From positions 1-64,000 of the forward strand of contig NZ_JBARWZ010000255.1 of assembly GCF_049647105.1 (NCBI RefSeq): 64,000 nt of DNA. Direction: 5' to 3'. Each line of letters opens with the position of its first letter. Position 1 is the first letter of the stretch. A program made the translations under genes and the position numbers. A model generated the notes under the pieces. That model did no database searches. It saw only the letters and a list, made by a program, of their open reading frames with translations, and was not told where the DNA came from. Positions 1-8,220 of the stretch are shown here, in pieces. This stretch comes from Actinophytocola sp049647105 (GTDB lineage Bacteria; Actinomycetota; Actinomycetes; Mycobacteriales; Pseudonocardiaceae).

Positions 1-120
1 GGTTCACGCACCCCGGGAGGTGTCCCGAACCACCAACTCGCCGGTTCCGAACCGTGGACTCGCGGGTTCCGAACCGTGGACTCGCGGGTTTTGAATCGGG
101 GGGCGGGCCGGGGGGTTGGT
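1..120. repeat. Edge of a 22-bp tandem repeat array
   Basis: From about position 24 the sequence runs in 22-bp units. Two consecutive units (about 46-89) are identical and start TCCGAACCGTGG; a diverged unit lies on each side. The array probably continues to the left beyond the window. Its end, GGACTCGCGGGTTTT, recurs at the end of the larger 22-bp array at 42.2-42.6 kb, so the two arrays look related. No gene is seen here. Confidence 0.7.
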
Positions 121-176
121 TCGACCGGTAGTCGGAGCCGTCGGCGGGTTCTCGACATCCCCGCGAGGGATCGTTG

Positions 177-249
177 AGCCGGTGGCGGGACTCGAACCCG
201 GAACCTTTCGCTTACAAGGCGAATGCTCTGCCAATTGAGCTACACCGGC
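177..249 (-). tRNA. tRNA-Thr (anticodon UGU)
   Basis: On the minus strand the sequence folds into a complete cloverleaf. The acceptor stem is GCCGGTG/CACCGGC, the D-stem GCTC/GAGC, and the anticodon stem TTCGC/GCGAA with loop CTTGTAA, giving anticodon TGT. The T-arm contains the standard GGTTCGAGTCC-type loop. Anticodon UGU reads threonine ACA codons. The 3' CCA is not encoded. Part of a 22-bp repeat array follows downstream. Confidence 0.95.
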
Positions 250-288
250 GGTCGGCCGCGACGCGGCCACGGCAATCCTAGGACACGG

Positions 289-1722
289 TCATTCGAGACG
301 GCGCTTCGTGGGCCGAAGAGGTCCGGCCATTCTTGGTCCGGACAAGCGGCGCTCCAGCCTGCCGAGCCCGTAGCGCACCGGCTGCGCAAGGTACTCGCCC
401 AGCACGACACCCGCGGCCAGCGCGAGCGCGATCGACGTCGCCACCATCAGCGTCGACATCCCGGTGTAGGTGCGCTCGACGGCCAGCTCGAACAGCGCCC
501 GGTACACGGTGAGACCGGGCAGCAGCGGCACCATCCCGGCCACGGCGATCACGAGCGGCGGGATGCGCAGCCGCCGCGAGAGGACGCCACCGGAGAACCC
601 GATCACGGTCGCGGCGACGGCGGACGACGCGATCGAGCCGATGTCGAAGAACCCGAGCAGGCCGTACCCGGCGGCCCCTGCCGCACCCGCGGCCCCGGCC
701 ACCACCACGGCACGCGGCGTCGCGTAGCTCGCCAGTGCGAAGCACGCCGCCGCCGCGCCACCGGCCAGGGCCTGCAGCGGCAGCCTGGGCAGCGACGGGG
801 GCAGTGGGTCGGCGAGCGGCACCGACGGCAGTCCCATCTTCACGGCGATGTTCAGCGCGATCACGACGCCGGCGATCAGTCCCGCGGTCATCAGCGACAC
901 CTCGACCGTGCGGCCTGCCGCGGTGACGTTGTAGCCGGTGATGGCGTCCTGCACGGTCGACACCAGGGACAGACCGGACAGCAGCACGGTGATCGCGGAG
1001 GCGACCATGAGCGTCGGCCGCACCGAGTCCGGCAGCACGTTCGACGCCACGATCGCCAGCGCGCAGCCGGTGGCCAGCGCGCCGCCGACGATCTGCTGGA
1101 AGAAGAACGGCAGCGCCCGCTTGTTCAGCAGCCTGCCGATCCGGTCGATGACGGCCGTGATGGCCGCCGCGAACACCGCGACGACCGCGTCACCGCCGAT
1201 GAGGACCGTGACCGCGGCCGCCATGCCCGCGTAGGCGGCGGTGGCGAGCCAGCGCGGGTACGGGTGCGGCGCGCTCGTGAGCCGGTCCAGCTCGGCGTGC
1301 GCCTCGCGGGCGGTGATGCGGCCGAGGGTGATGTCCCTGACCAGCCGCTCGACCAGCGCGAGCCGCGTGTAGTCGAGGCTGCGGGAGCGGACAACGCGCA
1401 GTGACGTGACGGGTGGCAGGTCGACGCCGCGGTGGCAGGCGACCGTGATCGACGTGAAGATCACGTCGACCTCGCAGTGCGGCAGGCCGTACGCGTTGGT
1501 GACCGCGATGATCGTGGCCGTCACGTCGGACGCGCCCGCGCCGGAGGACATCTGCACCTCGCCGATCCGCAACGCGAGATCGAGTACGAAGTGGACGGTC
1601 GACTCCGAGGGAAGGGCGGGACCCTGGACCCCGCCCCCGGGACTTTCCAGGTGTTCCCACCTGCTGATCTCCGGAGTCCGCGCGGACCTGTTCCGCCACA
1701 CCGTCGTGCCCACCTCCCACAT
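289..1722 (-). CDS. ThrE-family threonine/serine exporter
   Basis: The product is 477 aa. The N-terminal third contains the cytoplasmic ThrE domain (text such as GASDVTATI and the VACHRGVD region). The rest is a chain of hydrophobic segments, about ten membrane helices (for example around GVVIALNIAV and VATSIALALAAGVVLG). This is the layout of the ThrE/ThrP export family (DUF1212 plus DUF3815), which moves small hydrophilic amino acids out of the cell. The ATG at 1722 was chosen because the open frame upstream of it runs over the divergent OsmC gene and has no family similarity. The gene stands alone and its 3' end faces the tRNA. Substrate is inferred from family only. Confidence 0.85.
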   Translation of the reverse strand: MWEVGTTVWRNRSARTPEISRWEHLESPGGGVQGPALPSESTVHFVLDLALRIGEVQMSSGAGASDVTATIIAVTNAYGLPHCEVDVIFTSITVACHRGVDLPPVTSLRVVRSRSLDYTRLALVERLVRDITLGRITAREAHAELDRLTSAPHPYPRWLATAAYAGMAAAVTVLIGGDAVVAVFAAAITAVIDRIGRLLNKRALPFFFQQIVGGALATGCALAIVASNVLPDSVRPTLMVASAITVLLSGLSLVSTVQDAITGYNVTAAGRTVEVSLMTAGLIAGVVIALNIAVKMGLPSVPLADPLPPSLPRLPLQALAGGAAAACFALASYATPRAVVVAGAAGAAGAAGYGLLGFFDIGSIASSAVAATVIGFSGGVLSRRLRIPPLVIAVAGMVPLLPGLTVYRALFELAVERTYTGMSTLMVATSIALALAAGVVLGEYLAQPVRYGLGRLERRLSGPRMAGPLRPTKRRLE

Positions 1723-1783
1723 CCTCTCCACGCTATCCCGGGGCGTATCGAACCGCTGAGGATCACCGTTAGGCGAAAGGCAC

Positions 1784-2224
1784 GTGGCGTGCACCACTAC
1801 CGTTGCCGCCATGGCGGACACCTTCAGGTCGGTGCGGATCGAGCGCGTCTCGACCGGTGAATACGTGGTGCACAACGCGCGGGGCGGCACGCTGCCCGTC
1901 GGTGGCGACGCGTTCAGTCCGGTGGAGCTGCTGCTCGCCGCGATCGGCACGTGCACGGCGATGGACACGGACACGGTGACGAGCAGGCGTGCCGAGCCGG
2001 AAGGGTTCACGATCACCGTCAGTGGCGACAAGGCCACCGATCCCGAGCAGGGCAACCGGATGACGAACCTCTCCGTGACGTTCGACGTGCGTTTCCCGGA
2101 CGGGCCGGAAGGCGACGAGGCGCGAAAGGTGTTGCCGCGCACCGTGGCGCTGTCGCACGACAAGCTGTGCACGGTCAGCCGCACGGTCGAAATCGGCACC
2201 GAGGTGCGCACCACGATCGTCTGA
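1784..2224 (+). CDS. OsmC-family protein
   Basis: A protein of about 146 aa (137 aa from the ATG at 1811). It has the OsmC/Ohr fold signature: the SPVELLLAAIGTCTAMD segment carries the first redox cysteine, and HDKLCTVSRTV carries the second. Two such cysteines reduce organic hydroperoxides in Ohr/OsmC enzymes. The form here is the YhfA/OsmC-like branch, whose substrate is often unknown. GAAAGG lies three bases before the GTG at 1784, while no ribosome site precedes 1811, so the start is uncertain. It is transcribed away from the ThrE-like gene. Confidence 0.85.
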   Translation: MACTTTVAAMADTFRSVRIERVSTGEYVVHNARGGTLPVGGDAFSPVELLLAAIGTCTAMDTDTVTSRRAEPEGFTITVSGDKATDPEQGNRMTNLSVTFDVRFPDGPEGDEARKVLPRTVALSHDKLCTVSRTVEIGTEVRTTIV

Positions 2225-2299
2225 ACGGCGGAAATACCAGTGTGACCGCGCCCTTCCCATCACCCACACCGGCGCATTGCCGACTAACCTCGGAAGCCG

Positions 2300-3784
2300 A
2301 TGGGATTCAAGGGAGGCACGCTCGGCGTGAGCAGTGACAGCACCGAGATCACCAACAGTGGCGGAGCCGATTTCATCGTGGTCGCCAACCGGCTGCCGGT
2401 CGACCTCGAGCGGCTGCCGGACGGCACAGAGCGGTGGAAGCACAGTCCTGGCGGGTTGGTGAGCTCGCTCGCCCCCTTCCTCCAGCGCAACAGCGGCGCC
2501 TGGGTCGGCTGGCCCGGCGTGCCCGACGTCGACGTCGACAAGTTCTCCGACGACGGCATCTGGCTACACCCCGTGCGCCTGTCCGCCGAAGAGGTGCGCG
2601 ACTACTACGAGGGTTTCTCGAACGCGACGCTGTGGCCGCTGTACCACGACGTGGTCGCCACCCCGGTGTTCGACCGGGGGTGGTGGGACAGCTACGTCAA
2701 GGTGAACCGAAGATTCGCGGACGAGTGCGCGAAGATCGCCGCGGACGGCGCGATCGTGTGGGTGCAGGACTACCAGCTCCAGCTCGTGCCCGCGATGCTT
2801 CGCGAACAGCGACCCGACCTGCGCATCGGCTTCTTCCTCCACATCCCGTTCCCGCCGACCGAGCTGTTCATGCAGCTGCCGTGGCGCGCGGAGATCATCC
2901 GCGGCCTGCTCGGCGCGGACCTCGTCGGCTTCCACCGCCCCGGCGGCGCACAGAACTACCTGTGGCTCGCCCGGCGCCTCATCGGTCTCGAGCCGAGCCG
3001 AGGCGCGGTCGGTGTCCGCACCCGGCCCGGCGTGGTCCAGGTCGGCAACCGGTCGGTCCGGGTCGGCGCGTTCCCGATCTCCATCGACGCGTCCGGCCTC
3101 GACGCGACGGCCCGCAGCCGCGACGTCATCCAGCGGGCGCGGCAGATCCGCGCCGACCTCGGCAACCCGCGCAAGATCATCCTCGGCGTCGACCGGCTCG
3201 ACTACACCAAGGGCATCGACGTCCGCCTGTACGCGCTGCAGGAGCTGCTGAGCGAGGGCCGGATCGACCCGTCCGAGGTCGTGATGGTGCAGCTCGCCAC
3301 CCCGAGCAGGGAGCGGGTCGAGCACTACCAGCGGATGCGCGGTGAGATCGAGCAGGTGGTCAGCCGCATCAACGGCGAGTTCGCCCGCGTCGGCCACCCC
3401 GTCGTGCACTACCTGCACCAGTCGATCGACCGCAAGGAGCTGGCGGCGTTCTTCTCCGCCGCCGACGTCATGCTGGTCACGCCGGTCCGCGACGGCATGA
3501 ACCTGGTCTGCAAGGAGTACGTGGCGTGCCGCCACGACCTTGGCGGCGCGCTGGTGCTGAGCGAGTTCGCCGGCGCGGCGTCGGAGCTGACCAGCGCGTT
3601 CCTGGTCAACCCGCACGACCTGGACGGGGTGAAGAACGCCATGGTGTCGGCACTGGAGCTCGACCCCGCCGAGGGCAGGCGCCGGATGCGGGCGCTGCGC
3701 AGGCAGGTACTCACCCACGACGTCGACCGCTGGGCCAGGTCCTTCCTCGACGCGCTCCAGCCCCGCCAGGAACAGATCAACTAG
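2300..3784 (+). CDS. otsA: Trehalose-6-phosphate synthase
   Basis: The product is 494 aa, the normal length for the GT20 enzyme that joins glucose from a nucleotide sugar to glucose-6-phosphate. Family motifs are present: VVANRLPVDL with the downstream HSPGGLVSSL glycine loop, WVQDYQLQLVPAMLR, GFFLHIPFP, VDRLDYTKGI, and the C-terminal DGMNLVCKEYVACR with VLSEFAGAA. The ATG at 2300 has GGAAG just upstream. An in-frame GTG at 2327 preceded by GGGAGG is an alternative start that would remove nine residues. The next gene carries the matching phosphatase, so the pair forms the OtsAB trehalose route. Confidence 0.96.
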   Translation: MGFKGGTLGVSSDSTEITNSGGADFIVVANRLPVDLERLPDGTERWKHSPGGLVSSLAPFLQRNSGAWVGWPGVPDVDVDKFSDDGIWLHPVRLSAEEVRDYYEGFSNATLWPLYHDVVATPVFDRGWWDSYVKVNRRFADECAKIAADGAIVWVQDYQLQLVPAMLREQRPDLRIGFFLHIPFPPTELFMQLPWRAEIIRGLLGADLVGFHRPGGAQNYLWLARRLIGLEPSRGAVGVRTRPGVVQVGNRSVRVGAFPISIDASGLDATARSRDVIQRARQIRADLGNPRKIILGVDRLDYTKGIDVRLYALQELLSEGRIDPSEVVMVQLATPSRERVEHYQRMRGEIEQVVSRINGEFARVGHPVVHYLHQSIDRKELAAFFSAADVMLVTPVRDGMNLVCKEYVACRHDLGGALVLSEFAGAASELTSAFLVNPHDLDGVKNAMVSALELDPAEGRRRMRALRRQVLTHDVDRWARSFLDALQPRQEQIN

Positions 3785-3919
3785 CGAACGGCGATCGAGG
3801 ACACGAGGGGATCCCTCTGTTCGACGGGCGATACAGTTCGGCTCTGCCGCCGTGTGCCACCCTGACGCGAAAGCGCACGAACTCGCACACAACCCCACGC
3901 CAGAGAGTCGAAGACGACC

Positions 3920-6454
3920 GTGACCATGACCGTTGAAGCTCTGCCTGCCGAGCTGCGCAGGGCGATCGTGCAGATCGCGCGCACGCCCCGACTCCTGGTG
4001 GCCTGCGACTACGACGGAACGCTCGCGCCGATCGTGGAGAACCCCGACGAGGCACGTCCCATGACCGAGTCGGTCGGGGCGCTGCGCTCGCTCGCGGCAC
4101 TGCACGAGACCACGACCGCCGTGATCTCGGGTCGAGCGCTGCGTGACCTCGCGACCCTGTCCCGCCTGCCCGCCGAGGTGCACCTGGTCGGCAGCCACGG
4201 GTCGGAGTTCGACATCGGGTTCGTGCACGCGCTCGACGGTCAGGCGAAGGCCCTGCACCGGCGCATCGAGGCCGAGCTGGAGCGGATCACCGACGGCACC
4301 GAGGGCGTCCAGTTGGAGAGCAAGCCGGCCAGCATCGCCGTGCACACCCGCCGCGCGGAGGCCGACGTGGCCGAGCGGGTCAACGAGCAGGTCCGCCAGG
4401 GGCCCTGCACCTGGGATGGGGTGCAGGTCACCGAGGGCAAGGCGGTCATCGAGCTGGCGGTCGTGCAGACCGACAAGGGCCGCGCGCTCGACGTGCTGCG
4501 CCACCAGGTCGGCGCCACGGCCGCGGTGTTCGTCGGCGACGACGTGACCGACGAGAAGGCGTTCGCCCGCCTGTCCGGCCCGGACCTCGGCGTCAAGGTC
4601 GGTGACGGCGACACGCTCGCCGGTTTCCGCATCAACGATCCGGTCCAGGTCGGCATGGTGCTGGCGTTCCTGCTGGAGGAGCGCCGCAACTGGCTGTACG
4701 GCGAGCAGGCGCCACCGATCGAGCGGCTGACCATGCTCGCGAGCGAGCGCTCGGTCGCGCTGCTCACCCCGGACGCACGCCTGACCTGGCTGTGCCACCC
4801 CGAGCCGGACTCGGCCGCGGTGTTCGCCGACCTGCTCGGCGGCCCGAACGCGGGCAACTTCTCGATCAACCCGGAGCGCGGTGGCCTGCCGCTCGGGCAG
4901 CGCTACCTGCCGGGCACGATGACCGTCGAGACCCGCTGGTCGGGCCTGCTGGTCACCGACTACCTCGACCACTACGCCGACGCGCACCGCACCGACCTGG
5001 TGCGTGTCATCTCCGGCACCGCGTCCGCCGTGATCGAGTTCGCGCCGCGGCCGGAGTTCGCGCAGGTGCAGGTGCGGCTGATCCCGTCGCCGGACGGCCT
5101 GCGGGTGCTCGGCACCTCCGACCCGGTGTCGCTGCGCGCGCCGGGCATCACGTGGGAGATCTCCTCCGACGGCATGCACGACACCGCCCGCGCGGTGGTC
5201 ACGCCCACCGCAGAGGCACCGATCGTGCTGGAGCTGCGCTGCGGCACCAACGAGCTCGGCCCGCACGACGTGCCGGAGCAGGAGCGGGCCGTCCGCGCGT
5301 CCGCGTACTGGTCCGAGTGGCTGGACGGGCTGATCCTGCCCGCCGTGGAGAAGGACCTGGTGGCCAGGTCCGCGCTGACGCTGCGCGGCCTGTGCCACAG
5401 CGAGACCGGCGCGATCATGGCCGCGGCCACCACGTCGCTGCCGGAGGAGATCGGCGGCATCCGCAACTGGGACTACCGCTACTGCTGGCTCCGCGACGGC
5501 GCCATGACGGCCAAGGCACTGGTGTCGGTGGGTTCGACAGTCGAGGCGGAGAAGTTCCTCGGCTGGCTGCACGGCGTGCTCGGCACGCTGCCCGGCCCGG
5601 AGCTGCTGCACCCGCTGTACACGATCGCCGGGACCACGCTGCCCGCAGAGGCCGTGATCGACACGCTGCCCGGGTACGCGGGCTCGCGGCCGGTGCGCGT
5701 CGGCAACCTCGCGAACCAGCAGGTCCAGCTGGACGTGTTCGGCCCGGTCGTGGATCTCGTGGCGGCGCTGTCCGAGGCGCGCGGCAAGCTCACCGACGAC
5801 GACTGGCGCATGGTGGGCGCGATGGCCGAGGCCGTCGCGCGCCGCTGGCACGAGCCGGACCACGGCATCTGGGAGGAGCGGCACCGGCCGCGCCACCACG
5901 TGTACTCGAAGGTCATGTGCTGGCTGACGATCGACCGGGCCGTGAAGCTCGCGGAGGCGTACGGCCGCGAGGTCGACCCCACGTGGCCGGGTCTGCGCGA
6001 CGAGATCGCGAACGACGTGCTGACCAAGGGCTGGAACGACGAGGTCCGCTCCTTCACCACCGCCTACGACGGCACCGACCTGGACGCCGCGACGCTGCTG
6101 GTCGGCATGGTCGGCCTGCTCGACCCGAGCGACGAGCGGTTCCACGCGACGGTCACGGCCACCGAGGCGGAGCTGCGCAGCGGCTCGACCGTGTACCGCT
6201 ACCACCGCGACGACGGCCTGCCCGGCGACGAGGGCGGCTTCCACATCTGCGCGGCGTGGATGATCGAGGCGTACCTGCTGACCGGCCGCCGCCCCGAGGC
6301 GGAGGACCTGTTCGCGCAGATCGTCGACGCCGCGGGCCCGACCGGGCTGCTGCCGGAGGAGTACGACCCGATCGCGGAGCGCTCGCTGGGCAACCACCCG
6401 CAGGCATACTCGCACCTCGGCCTGATCAGGTGCGCACAGCTGCTGGCCGCGTGA
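3920..6454 (+). CDS. Trehalose-phosphatase fused to GH15 glycosidase
   Basis: This is an 844-aa fusion. Residues 1 to about 255 are an OtsB-type HAD phosphatase: DYDGTLAP at 30-37 supplies the nucleophile and acid Asp, and VGDDVTDEKAF the metal-binding Asp pair. From about residue 265 to the end it is a complete GH15 (glucoamylase/trehalase-like) enzyme with the NWDYRYCWLRD motif near 515, the GIWEERHRPRHHVYSK acid motif near 650 and LLPEEYDP near 808. Dephosphorylation of trehalose-6-phosphate is the confident role. The second domain may hydrolyse trehalose or another alpha-glucan. Start is GTG 3920 or ATG 3926. The gap to otsA is 135 bp, so the genes are probably co-regulated. Confidence 0.9.
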   Translation: MTMTVEALPAELRRAIVQIARTPRLLVACDYDGTLAPIVENPDEARPMTESVGALRSLAALHETTTAVISGRALRDLATLSRLPAEVHLVGSHGSEFDIGFVHALDGQAKALHRRIEAELERITDGTEGVQLESKPASIAVHTRRAEADVAERVNEQVRQGPCTWDGVQVTEGKAVIELAVVQTDKGRALDVLRHQVGATAAVFVGDDVTDEKAFARLSGPDLGVKVGDGDTLAGFRINDPVQVGMVLAFLLEERRNWLYGEQAPPIERLTMLASERSVALLTPDARLTWLCHPEPDSAAVFADLLGGPNAGNFSINPERGGLPLGQRYLPGTMTVETRWSGLLVTDYLDHYADAHRTDLVRVISGTASAVIEFAPRPEFAQVQVRLIPSPDGLRVLGTSDPVSLRAPGITWEISSDGMHDTARAVVTPTAEAPIVLELRCGTNELGPHDVPEQERAVRASAYWSEWLDGLILPAVEKDLVARSALTLRGLCHSETGAIMAAATTSLPEEIGGIRNWDYRYCWLRDGAMTAKALVSVGSTVEAEKFLGWLHGVLGTLPGPELLHPLYTIAGTTLPAEAVIDTLPGYAGSRPVRVGNLANQQVQLDVFGPVVDLVAALSEARGKLTDDDWRMVGAMAEAVARRWHEPDHGIWEERHRPRHHVYSKVMCWLTIDRAVKLAEAYGREVDPTWPGLRDEIANDVLTKGWNDEVRSFTTAYDGTDLDAATLLVGMVGLLDPSDERFHATVTATEAELRSGSTVYRYHRDDGLPGDEGGFHICAAWMIEAYLLTGRRPEAEDLFAQIVDAAGPTGLLPEEYDPIAERSLGNHPQAYSHLGLIRCAQLLAA

Positions 6455-6508
6455 GCGAAGCGAACCAGCCGCGCTGAACGTCACGCGGGTCATCGGGCAA
6501 CACGTGAT

Positions 6509-7117
6509 GTGAGGATGATGACCCGGCAGGCCGACGAGCCACTGCCCTCGGACAAGGACCGCCCGTACCTGGGCGGTCCCGAGCCCGCCTTCGAGTTCGG
6601 CAGGCTTTTCGACGCCTACGCGCGGCCGCTGCACCGCTACCTCGCGCGCCGCGTCGGCCAGGACACCGCGCACGACCTCGTCAGCGAGACGTTCCTCGTC
6701 GCGCTGAACCAGCGGCACAGCTACGACCCGAGACGGGGCGCCGTGCGGCCGTGGCTGTACGGCATCGCCACGAACCTGCTGCGCAGACAGGTCCGCCAGG
6801 AGGTGCGGGCACTGCAGGCCACCGCAAGGTCGGCCGGGCACGCGCCCGGCCAGGAGGCGAGCCACGAGTCGCGGGTCGCGGACCGCCTCGACGCGGCCGC
6901 CATGGCCGGGCGGCTCGCGGGTGCGCTGGCACAGCTGTCCGAAGGCGACCGCGACGTGCTGCTCCTCACCTCATGGGCGGGCCTCGACTCGACCGAGGTC
7001 GCCGACGCGCTGGGCATCCCGGTGGGCACCGTGCGGTCGAGGCTGCACCGGGTCCGCAAGTGGCTGCGTGCCAACGCGCCAAAACCGACGACGAGGGAGG
7101 AGGACGGCAATGCCTGA
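6509..7117 (+). CDS. ECF-type RNA polymerase sigma factor
   Basis: The product is about 202 aa. Region 2 is seen in FGRLFDAYARPLHRYLARRVG and the following HDLVSETFLVAL and RPWLYGIATNLLRR. Region 4 is seen in LAQLSEGDRDVLLLTSWAGLDSTEVADALGIPVGTVRSRLHRVRKWLR, a normal helix-turn-helix that reads the -35 box. The start is uncertain: GTG 6509, or the ATGs at 6515 and 6518. The stop overlaps the start of the next gene by eight bases, and that gene encodes a membrane protein, which suggests a sigma/regulator pair. The inducing signal is unknown. Confidence 0.88.
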   Translation: MRMMTRQADEPLPSDKDRPYLGGPEPAFEFGRLFDAYARPLHRYLARRVGQDTAHDLVSETFLVALNQRHSYDPRRGAVRPWLYGIATNLLRRQVRQEVRALQATARSAGHAPGQEASHESRVADRLDAAAMAGRLAGALAQLSEGDRDVLLLTSWAGLDSTEVADALGIPVGTVRSRLHRVRKWLRANAPKPTTREEDGNA

Positions 7118-8198
7118 GGACGACAACGTCCGCGACATGTGGTCGGAGGACGAACTGGACGGGGCACTGGCCGCCCTCCAGCCCGCACAGGACGCCGACG
7201 ACCGGGCCTTCCGGCGCACGAAGGCGGATCTGCTGGTCGCGGCGGGTGCCCACGAACCGGTCCCGGCCCCGAGGCCCGCCGAACCACCACAGAGGCGCCG
7301 CCGCTGGGCATGGTGGGCCGCCTCGGTGGGCACGGTCGCGGCGATGGTCGCGAGCGTGCTGGTCGTGCAGACCGTGCAGTTCGACGACACCATCCCCGGC
7401 GCGGCGGCCGAGCAGCTGAACTCGGCGGCGGCGAAGATCGGTGCGGTCGACGAGCCGCTGGCCCCCGGCCAGTACCGCTACATCGCCACACACGCGTGGT
7501 GGATGGCGAGCATGGACGAGTACGCGTACCTGGCGGAGAACCTGCTCGAGACGTGGGTCCCGGCCGAGCAAGCGCAGGAATGGCTGTGGCGCCGGGACGT
7601 CACGGGCGCCCGCAAGTGGGTGTCGGGCACCGAGCAGGAGGCTCGGGAGGCGGGCTTCCCCGTCGACGAGTCGGGCTGGCCGGAAGGCGAATGGCGAGCC
7701 CCGTGCGGCGACTGGTTCGCGGAGGAGGAAGGCCGCGAACCCTGCGCGGCGAAAGGCGGCTGGCAGAACCCGACCGAGGAGTTCCTGGCGTCGCTGCCCC
7801 GCGACACCGACGCCCTCCACGACCGCCTGCGCACGGACACCGACGGCCGAGGCCATGACCCGGACCTCGAGATGGTCGTGTACGTGGCGGACGTGCTCCG
7901 CACCGGCCTGGTCCCGGCCGACCTGCGGGCGGCGCTCTACCGGGCGCTGGCGATGGTCCCGAGCCTGGAGATCACCGAACAGGTGGCGAACCTGGACGGC
8001 GTACAGGGCACGGCCTACGGCATCAGCGCGAAGGGCCAGCGCCACGACGTGATCGTCGACCCGATGACCGGCCAGTTCATCGGCGAACGCCAGGTGACGG
8101 AACAGAGCTTCGACGACATCCCGGCGGGCACGGTCACCGAGTACACCTCGGTCACCACCGCGGTGGTCCTGGAAATCGGAGTCCGCCCACCGGGCTGA
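7110..8198 (+). CDS. CU044_5270-family membrane protein, likely sigma partner
   Basis: A 362-aa protein. Residues 1-70 are cytoplasmic and acidic/proline-rich (starting MPEDDNVRDMWSEDELD). One membrane helix follows (WWAASVGTVAAMVASVLVV, about 70-90) and then a long exported domain with text such as GQYRYIATHAWW. This pattern matches the CU044_5270 family, which is nearly always encoded right after an ECF sigma gene in Actinobacteria. A role as anti-sigma factor or sensor is inferred from that coupling and not from a recognised zinc-binding anti-sigma domain. The start ATG has GGAGGAGG directly upstream, inside the sigma gene. Confidence 0.75.
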   Translation: MPEDDNVRDMWSEDELDGALAALQPAQDADDRAFRRTKADLLVAAGAHEPVPAPRPAEPPQRRRRWAWWAASVGTVAAMVASVLVVQTVQFDDTIPGAAAEQLNSAAAKIGAVDEPLAPGQYRYIATHAWWMASMDEYAYLAENLLETWVPAEQAQEWLWRRDVTGARKWVSGTEQEAREAGFPVDESGWPEGEWRAPCGDWFAEEEGREPCAAKGGWQNPTEEFLASLPRDTDALHDRLRTDTDGRGHDPDLEMVVYVADVLRTGLVPADLRAALYRALAMVPSLEITEQVANLDGVQGTAYGISAKGQRHDVIVDPMTGQFIGERQVTEQSFDDIPAGTVTEYTSVTTAVVLEIGVRPPG

Positions 8199-8199
8199 G

Positions 8200-8216
8200 C
8201 GCGGGTGACCCCCGCG
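8200..8216. terminator. Short hairpin between convergent genes
   Basis: CGCGGG and CCCGCG pair around a five-base loop in the 22-bp gap between the sigma-partner gene and radA, whose 3' ends face each other. A bidirectional stop is plausible, but no T-tract follows. Confidence 0.4.
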
Positions 8217-8220
8217 ACGA

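Noticed and set aside
5526..5548. TGTCGGTG inside the GH15 coding region as a further PafBC promoter
   Set aside because: The -10 position eight bases on does not fit TANNNT, and it lies within a gene.
2564..6865. A 1433-codon open frame on the minus strand
   Set aside because: It is antisense to otsA, the otsB-GH15 fusion and the start of the sigma gene. Its text is Arg/His/Leu-rich without domains, a known effect of GC-biased third positions.
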